This document shows positions 1 through 8,273 of a DNA stretch of 64,000 bases, piece by piece. Under the pieces are notes generated by a model that did not search any database, was not told the DNA's origin, and saw only the letters and a list, made by a program, of their open reading frames with translations. The stretch lies in NCBI RefSeq assembly GCF_030408915.1, contig NZ_CP047654.1:682001-746000 (forward strand). Reading direction: 5' to 3'. Made by a program: the position numbers and the translations under genes. Every line of letters begins with the position of its first letter. Position 1 is the first letter of the stretch. This DNA comes from Corynebacterium guangdongense. GTDB lineage: Bacteria > Actinomycetota > Actinomycetes > Mycobacteriales > Mycobacteriaceae.

Positions 1-2313
1 CCACTCGGTGACCGGGTGCAGCGGGCCGAGGAAGTGGGCGGTGGGCCAGGTGGAGCCGTCTCCGCCGGTGCGGGCGGCGTCGAGGCGCTCCTGCCCGCGG
101 GCGAACGAGGTGGCCAGGGTGACCTTCTCCAGCACCTTGCGGTCGGCGAGGTAGTCCTGGGGCAGGAACTTCAGCCGGGCCTGGAGATCCTTCGGCGGCT
201 CGAGCTCGGCGATGTCATTGTCGTGCTTCGTGAATCCCACTCCGCCGCGCTTGGGTGAGGACTCAGCGACCGAGTGGAACCCCTCCGAGAGCGCGTCGGT
301 GAGGTAGTCGATCTCCTTCTCATACAGGCCGCCGGAGGCCGCGGCGACGGCGTCAGGCTGCTGAGTGTCCTCGTCAGTCTCGGCCTTGGCGGCGCTGATC
401 ATCGCCAGCAGGCTGTCGATCTCGTCGAGGCCGTCGGCGGAGCCGTCGACCAGATCCTGCGGGTCGGCGACGGTGTCCTCGAAGTCGCGGGCGCCGCGCA
501 GGACGTCGCGGATGGCGTCCTCCTCCAGGGCCGCGGAGTGCTTGCCCATGAGAGAAGAGGCGTCGCCGAGCAGTTTGTTGGCCTCGTGTTCGCGCTCCAT
601 GAGGCGGGTGAGCACCTTGATCTCGCCGATTCCCTCGGAGTCGGAGGGTTCCAGCAGCAGGGTGGTGATCTGCGGGTTGTGGCGCTGCCCGTATCGGTCG
701 ATGCGCCCGTTGCGCTGCTGGATGCGGATCAGCGACCAGGGGATGTCGTAGTGGACCATGTGGTGGCACAGCGTGTGCAGGTTGACGCCCTCGGAGGCGA
801 CGTCGCCGGTGACCAGGATGCGCAGGGGCGAGTCGGTGCGTTTGAAGTCGTCGACGAGCTGCATCTGCTTCTCGTCCGGCAGGCCTCCGTGCATGACCTC
901 GACCGCACCGGCGGGCAGCTTGAGGTTCTTGCTGAGGTTCTCCTTGAGCCAGTGCAGGGTGGCGACGCGCTCGGAGAAGATGACCACGCGGGTGGGCGAG
1001 CCCTTCTTCACCCCGATCTCGGTGAGGTAGTTGACCAGCGCGTTGTACTTGTTGGAGTCGTACGGGGTGATCTCGTCGTTGAGTTTGGCGAGGTGTTCCA
1101 GGGTACGGCGTTCGGGGGTGTCTGCGCCGCCGATGAGCTTGAGGCGGTTGGCCACCGACTCGCCGAGGGCGGCGGGGGAGGAGAGGAACGCCTTGATCAG
1201 CGTCCACGGGAAGAGCGGATTGCCGGACGGGTTCGCTTTGCCCTGGGCGAGCCAGGTGTCGTTGAGTTCGCGTGCGACGGCGTCCTCCTCGTCGGAGGCG
1301 TCCACGGGGATGTTGCGCGGTTCGGCGCGCGGGGCCCACTTCTCGCCGACGAAGGAGGCCACCTCCTCGCTGTTGCGGTGTCGGCGGATGATCAGCCGCT
1401 GGGCGGCGTCATCATCAATGGTGCCGTCCGGGCGCACCGACGTCGGATCCAGCAGGCGGAGGATCTCCTTGAAGGATTCCGAGTTGCCGTTGTGTGGGGT
1501 GGCCGAGGCCAGGATCAGCGCCTCCGTGGTCGGCGCGAGCGTGCGGGCCAGTTCGTTGTTCTGGGTGCCCACGTTGGTGGCGTTGTGGACCTCGTCGATA
1601 ACCACCGCGTCCCAGCGCACCTTCTCCAGCTGGGCCCGGTACTTCGGCGACTTCAGGGTGTCCATGGACACGATCACGCGCGGGAAGTACGTGAAGGGGT
1701 TGCGGCTAGCCGGCAGCTTCTGGCGCACTTGCTGGATCCCGGCGGAGTCCAGGCGCACCAGCGGGATGGCGAAACGGCTCCACATTTCCTGCTGGAACTG
1801 CTCCATGATGTGCCGCGGGGTGACCACCAGGATGCGCTCGCCGCGCCCTCGGCGGATCAGCTCCGCCAGGATCATGCCCATCTCCAGGGTCTTGCCCAGG
1901 CCCACCGCGTCCGCGATGAGGACGCGTGGGCGCAGGTTCTCCGGGGACAGCGCCTTCCTGACCGCGCTGAGCTGGTAATTGAGCGGGTCCGCCAGCATCT
2001 GCGTGGCCACCGACAACTCCTCCTGGTACAGCGGGACCGGTGTCTGGCGCATGGCGGACTCCAGCCACAGGCGGGTGCGCCGGTAGTTGGGCGAGTCGTC
2101 CGCCACCACGTCGACGTCCGCCGGGTCGAGCACCGTGATCTCGTCCAGCGCCGTGAAGAACGTGGCCGGCTGATCGCGCACGTAGTCTGACCGCCCACGG
2201 ACCTTGAGCCGGTACCCGTCCGTCGAGCGGGTCACGTGGGTGATCAGCCACGCCTCGTCGCGGACTTCCAAAGTCAGGCCGGGGGCGAAGTTGTCGAGTG
2301 TTTCGGTGGACAT
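1..2313 (-). CDS. SNF2/DEAD-type helicase, partial (3' end outside window)
   Basis: Superfamily 2 DNA helicase/translocase, open for 771 codons from the ATG at 2313 to the window edge, so the C-terminus is missing. The N-terminal 100 residues form a small beta-rich region before the motor. Walker A reads AVGLGKT at about residues 136-142, motif II is DEVH at about 240-243, motif III is SATPHNG at about 270-276, and a helicase C-terminal domain follows with a QRNGRIDRYGQ motif VI. This layout is RapA/HepA- or DrmD-like. A similar helicase lies beside lcpA in C. glutamicum, from memory next to a methylase-type gene. Translation is divergent from the small gene at 2463. The role is inferred as DNA metabolism or phage defence, and the missing neighbours would decide. 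Confidence 0.85.
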   Translation of the reverse strand, partial: MSTETLDNFAPGLTLEVRDEAWLITHVTRSTDGYRLKVRGRSDYVRDQPATFFTALDEITVLDPADVDVVADDSPNYRRTRLWLESAMRQTPVPLYQEELSVATQMLADPLNYQLSAVRKALSPENLRPRVLIADAVGLGKTLEMGMILAELIRRGRGERILVVTPRHIMEQFQQEMWSRFAIPLVRLDSAGIQQVRQKLPASRNPFTYFPRVIVSMDTLKSPKYRAQLEKVRWDAVVIDEVHNATNVGTQNNELARTLAPTTEALILASATPHNGNSESFKEILRLLDPTSVRPDGTIDDDAAQRLIIRRHRNSEEVASFVGEKWAPRAEPRNIPVDASDEEDAVARELNDTWLAQGKANPSGNPLFPWTLIKAFLSSPAALGESVANRLKLIGGADTPERRTLEHLAKLNDEITPYDSNKYNALVNYLTEIGVKKGSPTRVVIFSERVATLHWLKENLSKNLKLPAGAVEVMHGGLPDEKQMQLVDDFKRTDSPLRILVTGDVASEGVNLHTLCHHMVHYDIPWSLIRIQQRNGRIDRYGQRHNPQITTLLLEPSDSEGIGEIKVLTRLMEREHEANKLLGDASSLMGKHSAALEEDAIRDVLRGARDFEDTVADPQDLVDGSADGLDEIDSLLAMISAAKAETDEDTQQPDAVAAASGGLYEKEIDYLTDALSEGFHSVAESSPKRGGVGFTKHDNDIAELEPPKDLQARLKFLPQDYLADRKVLEKVTLATSFARGQERLDAARTGGDGSTWPTAHFLGPLHPVTEW

Positions 2314-2448
2314 GTAACAACACATTAGGCAGCGGCAGGGCACTGCGGGGGCATGCCCCGCTGACGCGTTCTACTCAGACACACGGCCGGGGGACCCTTC
2401 GCCCACCCGTGCGAAGGCGAAAGAGGAAACGATGTCGCGGTGATGTCC

Positions 2449-2454
2449 TAGAGT
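2449..2454 (+). promoter_or_regulatory. -10 hexamer TAGAGT of a predicted leaderless promoter
   Basis: TAGAGT ends 8 nt before the ATG at 2463. No Shine-Dalgarno sequence lies between them, so transcription probably starts at or next to the start codon. Confidence 0.5.
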
Positions 2455-2462
2455 CAGTGGAC

Positions 2463-2759
2463 ATGAGCACCCCAACCCCTGGGCAGGAAGCTGAAACCGC
2501 CGCTGTCGCCGCCCCCGTCCCGGATCCGGCGTGGCTGCGCGCCAAACGGAAAGCCATCCACACGGAGGCGGACCTGCGGGAATTCGACGAGGAACTTGGC
2601 CGCCTGGTCGACGACCTGCAGGCCAGGCCCGGCACCGGCGTCGGCCTTGCCCTGGCATGGACGGCGGGCGGGATCCTGGTCGCCGTGCTGGTGATGCTCG
2701 CCGGGTGGGGGCTGCTGGAACTGGGCTCGTCGATGTGGGGGTGGCTCAATGAGCAGTAA
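2463..2759 (+). CDS. small single-pass membrane protein, unknown function
   Basis: 98-residue protein of no recognised family. The first 60 residues are hydrophilic and charged, with a predicted helical segment rich in Glu, Asp and Arg. One hydrophobic segment follows at about residues 62-85, and the tail is short. The longer open frame begins at 2298, but the ATG at 2463 is preferred because a -10 hexamer lies 8 nt upstream of it. The gene overlaps the next membrane-protein gene by 11 nt, so the two are probably co-translated. With the following DUF218 protein they form a three-gene unit. No function can be assigned. Confidence 0.7.
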   Translation: MSTPTPGQEAETAAVAAPVPDPAWLRAKRKAIHTEADLREFDEELGRLVDDLQARPGTGVGLALAWTAGGILVAVLVMLAGWGLLELGSSMWGWLNEQ

Positions 2760-3207
2760 CAGGTCCGGCGGCTCCGGTTGCGCCATGATCCTGGTGGGCG
2801 TGCTCGTCGTGGGCGCCATCCTCTGGGGCGTCGCCATCGTGCTCAACGTGCTCGGCGTCCTGCTGCTCGTCGCCGCCCCTGTCGCCGGTCTCGTCCTCAT
2901 CGGCTACGGCTGGAACGGGGTGCGCCGCAGCACGAAGGTGCAGCGGCGGACCGGGGAGCTGCAGGCCCTGGCCGCCGACGCGCGACGCGACCTCAGCGAC
3001 GTGCAGATCGAGCTGGACTACCTGGTGATGACCAAGGGCATCGGCACCCCGCTGACGGACGCGGAACAGGCCGATCTCCTGCGCCTGCGGGCCAGGGTCC
3101 AAGCCACGAAGGAGCTGCTGAATGCGGCCACGACGCCCCACCACGTGCGTGACTCGGTGACGGACGCGGAACGCCTCCGCCTGCAGGCCCGGCGCTTCCT
3201 CTCGTGA
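2749..3207 (+). CDS. two-helix membrane protein with coiled cytosolic tail
   Basis: 152 residues. After a short Ser/Gly-rich start, a nearly continuous hydrophobic stretch covers about residues 11-52 and probably makes two membrane helices with a tight turn. The remaining 100 residues are charged and amphipathic (many Arg, Asp, Leu) and could form a coiled coil. The start overlaps the previous gene and the stop overlaps the next start, which is typical of translational coupling. No family is recognised. It may act with the preceding small membrane protein, but that is inferred from position only. Confidence 0.7.
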   Translation: MSSNRSGGSGCAMILVGVLVVGAILWGVAIVLNVLGVLLLVAAPVAGLVLIGYGWNGVRRSTKVQRRTGELQALAADARRDLSDVQIELDYLVMTKGIGTPLTDAEQADLLRLRARVQATKELLNAATTPHHVRDSVTDAERLRLQARRFLS

Positions 3208-3674
3208 TGGCGGAGAACATTCTCGTCCTCGGCGCCCGCGTGATCGACGGCCGGCCGGAGCCCATTCTCCAGCACCGGCTCCGGCGTGCGCTGACACTGG
3301 CCGAGGACCTGGACCGGGCCGGGCGGCGCCCCACGGTGGTGGTCTCCGGACACGGGGAGGCGGAGGCCATGTTCGACTGGCTGGTGCGCCACGGGCTGGA
3401 CGCCGGCCGAATCCTCATCGAGCCGGACGCCACCAGCACCAACGAAAACCTGGAGAAGGCGCACGCGCTGGTGCCGGGGGCGGGGCGCTGGCTGGTGGTC
3501 ACCAGCGATTTCCACGCCTGGCGGACCCGGCTGTGGGCGTGGCACCTGGGCATCCCCGTCACCCTCGTCACGGCGCACACGCCCCTGCGGGAGGGGCTGG
3601 GTCACTGGGGCCGGGAGCTTCTCGCGACGTCACACTCCCTGCTGCGAGTCGGGTGGCGGAAAATTCTCGGCTGA
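3204..3674 (+). CDS. YdcF/DUF218 family protein
   Basis: 156-residue soluble DUF218-type protein. Family features visible are the N-terminal beta strand ENILVLGARV, the VVSGHGEAEAM loop, the EPDATSTNENL segment and the VVTSDFHAWRT motif. These match the conserved GG/D..T..N and S..H..R positions of the YdcF/SanA fold. Related proteins are linked to envelope or vancomycin-sensitivity phenotypes, but the biochemical reaction is not established. A GTG at 3204 and an ATG at 3207 are both possible starts, overlapping the preceding stop. Unlike many relatives it has no membrane anchor of its own; the two upstream membrane proteins may supply one. Confidence 0.8.
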   Translation: MMAENILVLGARVIDGRPEPILQHRLRRALTLAEDLDRAGRRPTVVVSGHGEAEAMFDWLVRHGLDAGRILIEPDATSTNENLEKAHALVPGAGRWLVVTSDFHAWRTRLWAWHLGIPVTLVTAHTPLREGLGHWGRELLATSHSLLRVGWRKILG

Positions 3675-3693
3675 CGGATAATCTGGGCGCACC

Positions 3694-4203
3694 ATGAGTA
3701 TTCCCGCTGATCAGACCACTCCGCCCCGCACCGACTGGGAGGGGAAGGTCGCCCGCATCCGCCGGCTGCGCGCCAGGCGGGGCGAGGACCCGCAGACCAT
3801 CGAGCAGCTGACCCGCCTCCACGAGGAGGTCGAGGGACTGCACCCGCACATGCTGCCGACCCGGGGCCAGGCGATCACCGTCTACGTGGTGCTCCTCGTC
3901 CTGCTGCTCGTGCCACTGGTGGTGGCGCTGACGCTCGTGGACGGATTGACGGTCTGGATCGTCGCCCTCGCCCTGGGACTACTGGTGATCGTCACGATGT
4001 GGTTCGTCAGCAGGCGGGCGAAGGAGTCCGCGCACTACCTCGAGTACCGGGCACAGCTGGCGAGCATGCTCGACGACGCCCTTGCGGAGCTGCCGGTGGA
4101 GGGGGAGGGAGGGGCGATCGTCGGCAAGCGGGCGCAGGCGCGTACCGCGGCGAGCCAGGTCGCCCTACTGGCGGAGGCCGAGAGATTCAGGCGCGGGCGC
4201 TGA
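3694..4203 (+). CDS. two-TM membrane protein, unknown function
   Basis: 169 residues with an N-terminal basic helical region (about 15-55, many Arg and Glu), two hydrophobic helices at about 59-81 and 86-105, and a C-terminal helical cytosolic domain ending in an Arg-rich tail. No known domain is recognised. A GATAAT/TAATCT -10-like sequence lies just upstream at 3677-3684, giving a very short or absent leader. The 3' end overlaps the convergent TIGR03089 gene by 17 nt. Confidence 0.75.
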   Translation: MSIPADQTTPPRTDWEGKVARIRRLRARRGEDPQTIEQLTRLHEEVEGLHPHMLPTRGQAITVYVVLLVLLLVPLVVALTLVDGLTVWIVALALGLLVIVTMWFVSRRAKESAHYLEYRAQLASMLDDALAELPVEGEGGAIVGKRAQARTAASQVALLAEAERFRRGR

Positions 4204-4840
4204 CCTTCTCACTGGCCGCGATCTCCTCGAGGCGCTCGGCTGAGGCGACGCCGGCGACGACGACGGCGGACCCGCCCGCGGCCAGCGGCGCGAGGACCGT
4301 TGCCTCGAAACTGGCCCGGTCGGACCAGCCGGTGGACAGGAGCCGGTGCTTCTCGCCGGCGTCGACGAGTTCGGGCAGCGCGTGGGACTCTCCGAAGAAC
4401 TGGTCGCCGTAGAAGCGCACGACCGGGCCGAAATCCAGGGCGCCGACCGGCAGGGTGCCGCCGGACTCCTCGATGCCGCGGCCGAAGGGGTCGGCGGAGA
4501 CGAGCAGGACGTCGACGCCGCGGTTGGCCCAGGCCTCGAAACGATCGGGGACGGTGAACACCGCCTGCTGCTCGCCCGGCTCCGAAGTGAACTCCACCTC
4601 GATCCCGATGGCCAGGGCACCGAAGACGGTGACGGCGGCCTGCCAGCTCACGGGCATGTCGACGGCGATGGTGGAGCCCTCGGTGAGGTCGAGCTCCTGC
4701 TCCAGCATGTTGGCGATCTTTGACGTCCAGTTGTCCAGGGTCTGGGCGGAGAAATCCATGCGGGCCCCGGTGGATTCGTCGTAGACGGTCAGGCGCGGGG
4801 ACGCGGGATCGGCGGAGAGCAGGTGGGCGAAGAATCTCAT
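4187..4840 (-). CDS. TIGR03089 family protein (acyl-CoA synthetase N-domain-like)
   Basis: 217-residue actinobacterial protein related to the N-terminal part of AMP-binding (ANL) enzymes. The opening MRFFAHLLSADPASPRLT, the DFSAQTLDNWTSKIANML segment and the GSTIAVDMPVSWQA region match the family. It stops before the AMP-binding P-loop and C-terminal lid of a full acyl-CoA synthetase, so it is unlikely to adenylate a substrate by itself. The short length is normal for this family. In many actinobacteria it sits beside the LCP-rhamnosyltransferase cluster, as here. Function unknown. Confidence 0.8.
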   Translation of the reverse strand: MRFFAHLLSADPASPRLTVYDESTGARMDFSAQTLDNWTSKIANMLEQELDLTEGSTIAVDMPVSWQAAVTVFGALAIGIEVEFTSEPGEQQAVFTVPDRFEAWANRGVDVLLVSADPFGRGIEESGGTLPVGALDFGPVVRFYGDQFFGESHALPELVDAGEKHRLLSTGWSDRASFEATVLAPLAAGGSAVVVAGVASAERLEEIAASEKVSARA

Positions 4841-4870
4841 GACACCCCACTCTAAAGAAAACGCGGAAAC

Positions 4871-5443
4871 TCAGCGGTCCTCGAGCAGCTTCGAGGTGTT
4901 CTCCGAGGTCCGGACGGTGGCGATGACGAACTCCAGCAGGATGCGCACGACGATCAGCTGGAAGAGTCCGACGACCGCGACGGGGATCCAGCCCAGCAGC
5001 AGGACCGCGAAACCGACCATGATGCCCTCGCTGAATGCGGTCACCGCCGGGATCAGCCACAGGAAGACCAGCGCCAGTCCGATGAGCAGGAGCAGGAGCG
5101 TGTAGATGAACTTCGCGTACTTCACCGAGACGAACTGCTCGAAGTTGAGGTCGAGGAGCGCGGAGAAGAACCCCTCCCCGGGCTGGCGCCCGCGCCTGCT
5201 CTCCCGGGCGTCCTCCGCGGTCAGGGTGACGGCGGGGTAGGGGCCCTGCAGCGCGGCGCCGCGGGTGTAGGCGTAGCTCGCCCCGGTCGGGGCGGGCCGG
5301 GAGGCGGGGGCCTTGGCGTCCGGGGAGTGCCAGCTGGTGCCGTAGGGCGAGTCGGGGGAATTCTGCGGGGCGCCCAGCGAGGGCCCGGAGGCGTAGGGGT
5401 TGTCGGCGTCGTTGGTGTCGGTGCCGTAGGGCGGGGTCGTCAT
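4871..5443 (-). CDS. DUF4282 domain membrane protein
   Basis: 190 residues. The first 90 are a disordered Pro/Ser/Asn/Tyr-rich segment with several YGT/SPYG-like repeats. The DUF4282 domain follows: a soluble FFSALLDLNFEQFVSVKYAK segment, then two membrane helices at about 115-138 and 143-170, ending in a short charged tail. The ATG at 5443 is chosen over the upstream in-frame codon at 5491 because an AAAGG-type Shine-Dalgarno lies in front of it. It is transcribed in the same direction as the TIGR03089 gene. Role unknown; disordered heads of this type are common on corynebacterial envelope proteins. Confidence 0.8.
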   Translation of the reverse strand: MTTPPYGTDTNDADNPYASGPSLGAPQNSPDSPYGTSWHSPDAKAPASRPAPTGASYAYTRGAALQGPYPAVTLTAEDARESRRGRQPGEGFFSALLDLNFEQFVSVKYAKFIYTLLLLLIGLALVFLWLIPAVTAFSEGIMVGFAVLLLGWIPVAVVGLFQLIVVRILLEFVIATVRTSENTSKLLEDR

Positions 5444-5531
5444 GGGGGATCGGGGCCTTTCGCTACGAAGTCGCGGGCGCGGCGGGTTCACCGTCGCCCC
5501 CGAGACTAATCACCGGAGCGCTTCCCGGCGA

Positions 5532-7148
5532 CTAGTTGATGCAGCGGGGCCCGGTCCCGCCGGCGTTGATCTTCGGACCGGGGTCGGCGGCGCCGAAGTC
5601 CGAGCCCGGGGTGCCGACCGGCTCCTCGGGGGCGGCTTCGGAGGAAGTCTCCAGCGGGACGGTGGACATCGGACCGGCGTAGTCGTCAGCGGTGACGACA
5701 ATGATCGTGTCGGCGTCGAGACCGGCGTTGGCGGTGACTTCGAGGCCGCCGAGCAGCTCCGCCAGGGCCTGCGCCGCCGCGGAGGACGGATCGGCAGCGA
5801 CGACCTGGCTGACGTAGTAGACGCCCGGCTGGGCGTTGTTGACCTCCTCGACGGTGACGCCCTCCTCCTCGAGCCACTGGCCGACGTTGCCGGCCAGCCC
5901 GCTGGTGGAGGTGGCGTTGAGGACGTGGACGTTGACGCCGTCGAGCGCGGTCGGGGCGTCCGGGGCGGGGGCGCTCTCGGACTCGGTGGTCTCCGCGGCG
6001 GCCGCCTCCTCCTCGGTGACGACCATGTCCTCCATGAACTTGTGGACCTGCGCGACGTCGACGGTGACGATGGACTCGCCGTAGTCGCCGACGCCGTCGA
6101 TGGAGGTCACCGGGATGGTGGTGAACACGACGTTGCCGCCGGCCAGGTTGGCCAGCTGGGTGGCGAAGGACATGACGTCCCAGTCCTCGTCGATGACCAC
6201 CGACTTCTCGACGGCCTTGGCCATGTCGTTGAGCTTGCCCGGGCTGGTCAGGGTGTCCGAGGAGAGGATCTTGTTGACCAGCGAGGCCATGTACGCCTGC
6301 TGGCGCACGATGCGGTCGATGTCGCCGCGGGGCAGGCCGTGACGCTGGCGCACGAACGCCAGGGACTCGAGGCCGTTGAGGGTCTGCTCGCCGGCGGGGA
6401 AATTCGCGCCGGAGAAGGGATCGTCGACCGCTTCGTTGAGGCAGACGTCGACGCCGCCGATGGCGTCGGTGAGCAGGACGAAGCCGTGCAGGCCGATCTC
6501 GGCGAAGTGGTCGATGTCCACGCCGGTGAGCCGGGCGACTGAGTCCAGCAGACCCTGGCGCCCGGCCTCGGTCGCTTGCTCCTCCAGCTTGCGGATCTCG
6601 GCGTCGCTCATCGACTCCTCGGCCTCGTCGGCGTCGGCAAGCAGCTCCGCGCGCCGCTCGGCCTTGTAGGCGGCGAAGACGCCGTTGAGCTTCATGTTGC
6701 CGAAGTTCTCGTCGTGGACGTAGGTGTCGCGCGGCAGGGAGACGGCGGTGGCGCGGGAGCCGTCGTTGGGCACGCGCACGACCATCATCGTGTCGGTGTT
6801 CTCCTCGCCGTCGGCCTCGCCGGCGTTGAGGCGGGCGAGCTCCTCCTCGGGCAGCGGGTTGCCCTGGGCGTCGGTGCGCGAGTCGGAGCCGACCAGCAGG
6901 ATGTCGGTGGCCCCGTCGACCGCATCCTCCTCGTCCCGGCCGAGGTTGAGGTTGGACGCGGAGGCGAGCTCGTTGCCGAGCGAACCCACGGTCGCGTAAC
7001 CGGCGCCGGTGATCAGCAGGATGATCACGGACAGGGTCGCGAGGAAGCCCTTGAGCCAGGCCGGGCCGATCTGGCGGGTGGTCTGACGGGCCACGTGCGG
7101 GGCCGGGGCAGCCTGAATGTCGCGCGGGGCGCGGGGACTATCGTTCAC
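5532..7148 (-). CDS. lcpA: LCP family cell-wall glycan transferase with LytR_C domain
   Basis: 538 residues. LytR-CpsA-Psr enzymes move polyprenyl-linked glycan, here arabinogalactan in corynebacteria, onto peptidoglycan outside the membrane. A short cytosolic tail precedes one membrane helix at about 30-53. The LCP domain carries the catalytic Arg/Asp motifs: DILLVGSDSR, NTDTMMVVRV, AVSLPRDTYV and the RQRHGLPRGDIDRIVRQQ signature at about 283-300. A C-terminal LytR_C domain follows (about 405-490, GVNVHVLNATSTSGLA). Divergent from wbbL, which makes the linker that LcpA acts on. By synteny this matches C. glutamicum lcpA, the essential paralogue. Confidence 0.93.
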   Translation of the reverse strand: MNDSPRAPRDIQAAPAPHVARQTTRQIGPAWLKGFLATLSVIILLITGAGYATVGSLGNELASASNLNLGRDEEDAVDGATDILLVGSDSRTDAQGNPLPEEELARLNAGEADGEENTDTMMVVRVPNDGSRATAVSLPRDTYVHDENFGNMKLNGVFAAYKAERRAELLADADEAEESMSDAEIRKLEEQATEAGRQGLLDSVARLTGVDIDHFAEIGLHGFVLLTDAIGGVDVCLNEAVDDPFSGANFPAGEQTLNGLESLAFVRQRHGLPRGDIDRIVRQQAYMASLVNKILSSDTLTSPGKLNDMAKAVEKSVVIDEDWDVMSFATQLANLAGGNVVFTTIPVTSIDGVGDYGESIVTVDVAQVHKFMEDMVVTEEEAAAAETTESESAPAPDAPTALDGVNVHVLNATSTSGLAGNVGQWLEEEGVTVEEVNNAQPGVYYVSQVVAADPSSAAAQALAELLGGLEVTANAGLDADTIIVVTADDYAGPMSTVPLETSSEAAPEEPVGTPGSDFGAADPGPKINAGGTGPRCIN

Positions 7149-7323
7149 GGTTGCTCAGGCTCTCCGGGACTGGTCGGGACAAAAACGGCCGGACTTTCAC
7201 GCGCCCGGCCGAGATATGGGTGTCTAAAGTGTAGTCCCTCGCATATCCGATGTCCGATCGTCGCCGGCCCGCCGGTGTGGCCGACCGGAACTTCCCAGGC
7301 CGGGCGGTAGTGTGTACGACATT

Positions 7324-8220
7324 GTGAATGCCCAGAATCCTCCCCTCGCGATCGTCACCGTGACGTATTCCCCCGGTGAGCACCTCGCCCATTTCCTCGA
7401 CTCCATCGGGGCGGCGACCGTCGGGGACACCCGCGTGGTGCTCGCCGACAACGGCTCCACCGACGGCGTCCCGCAGGCCGCGGCGGCGGCCCGCGACGGC
7501 GTCGAGTTCCTCGACACCGGCGGCAACGTCGGCTACGGCAGCGGCATGAACGCCGCCGTCCGCCACCTCGCCCCGGCCCGTGCCCGCGGCGAGATCGACC
7601 CCGAGCACTTCCTCATCACCAACCCGGACGTGGTCTTCCTGCCCGGCTCCATCGACGCCCTGCTGCGGCGGGCGCGGCAGCTGCCCGGCGCCGCGGCCGT
7701 CGGCCCGCGCATCCTGGAACCGGACGGTTCGACCTACCCCTCGGCGCGGGCGGTGCCGACGCTGGCCAACGGCATCGGTCACGCCCTCTTCGGCGCCGTC
7801 TGGCCCTCGAACCCGTGGACGGCCCATTACCGACATGGCGCGGCCATGGACGTCGAGCACACCGCGGGCTGGCTGTCCGGATCGTGCCTGCTGGTGCGGT
7901 GGGACGCCTTCGAGGCCGTCGGGGGTTTCGACGAGCGCTACTTCATGTACATGGAGGACGTCGATCTCGGCGACCGCTTCACCCGCGCCGGCTACGACAA
8001 TGTCTACTGCCCGGAGGCCGTGATCACTCACGCCCAGGGCCACTCGACGGAGAGCCACCCCGGGACCATGCTGCCCGCGCACCACGACTCCGCCTACCGT
8101 TTCCAGGCCGACCGGCTGACGCGGCCGTGGCAGATCCCGGTGCGGTGGGCGCTGTGGTGGGGGCTTAAACTCCGGGCGCTCGTCGCCGTCGCCGCCGCCC
8201 GCGCGCGTTCCGGCGACTAG
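7324..8220 (+). CDS. wbbL: rhamnosyltransferase WbbL (GT2), arabinogalactan linker
   Basis: Glycosyltransferase family 2 enzyme predicted to add L-rhamnose to decaprenyl-PP-GlcNAc, building the linker between peptidoglycan and arabinogalactan. Visible features are the N-terminal LAIVTVTYSPGEHL strand-loop, the nucleotide-binding VVLADNGSTDG, the GNVGYGSGMNAAV motif and the ED.D.GDR active-site region within MYMEDVDLGDRF. The GTG at 7324 gives 298 residues and the family-like start. An upstream GTG at 7312 falls inside a TAGTGT -10-like hexamer (7308-7313) and is disfavoured. It is followed after 53 nt by the GDP-mannose pyrophosphorylase. Confidence 0.9.
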   Translation: MNAQNPPLAIVTVTYSPGEHLAHFLDSIGAATVGDTRVVLADNGSTDGVPQAAAAARDGVEFLDTGGNVGYGSGMNAAVRHLAPARARGEIDPEHFLITNPDVVFLPGSIDALLRRARQLPGAAAVGPRILEPDGSTYPSARAVPTLANGIGHALFGAVWPSNPWTAHYRHGAAMDVEHTAGWLSGSCLLVRWDAFEAVGGFDERYFMYMEDVDLGDRFTRAGYDNVYCPEAVITHAQGHSTESHPGTMLPAHHDSAYRFQADRLTRPWQIPVRWALWWGLKLRALVAVAAARARSGD

Positions 8221-8273
8221 CCACCACCAACAGCCCACAGCAAAGACAACAGGAAGAAGAAAGGCCGCCACCC

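Noticed and set aside
274..2190. Plus-strand 638-codon frame at the left edge
   Set aside because: Antisense shadow of the helicase, whose motifs are clear on the minus strand.
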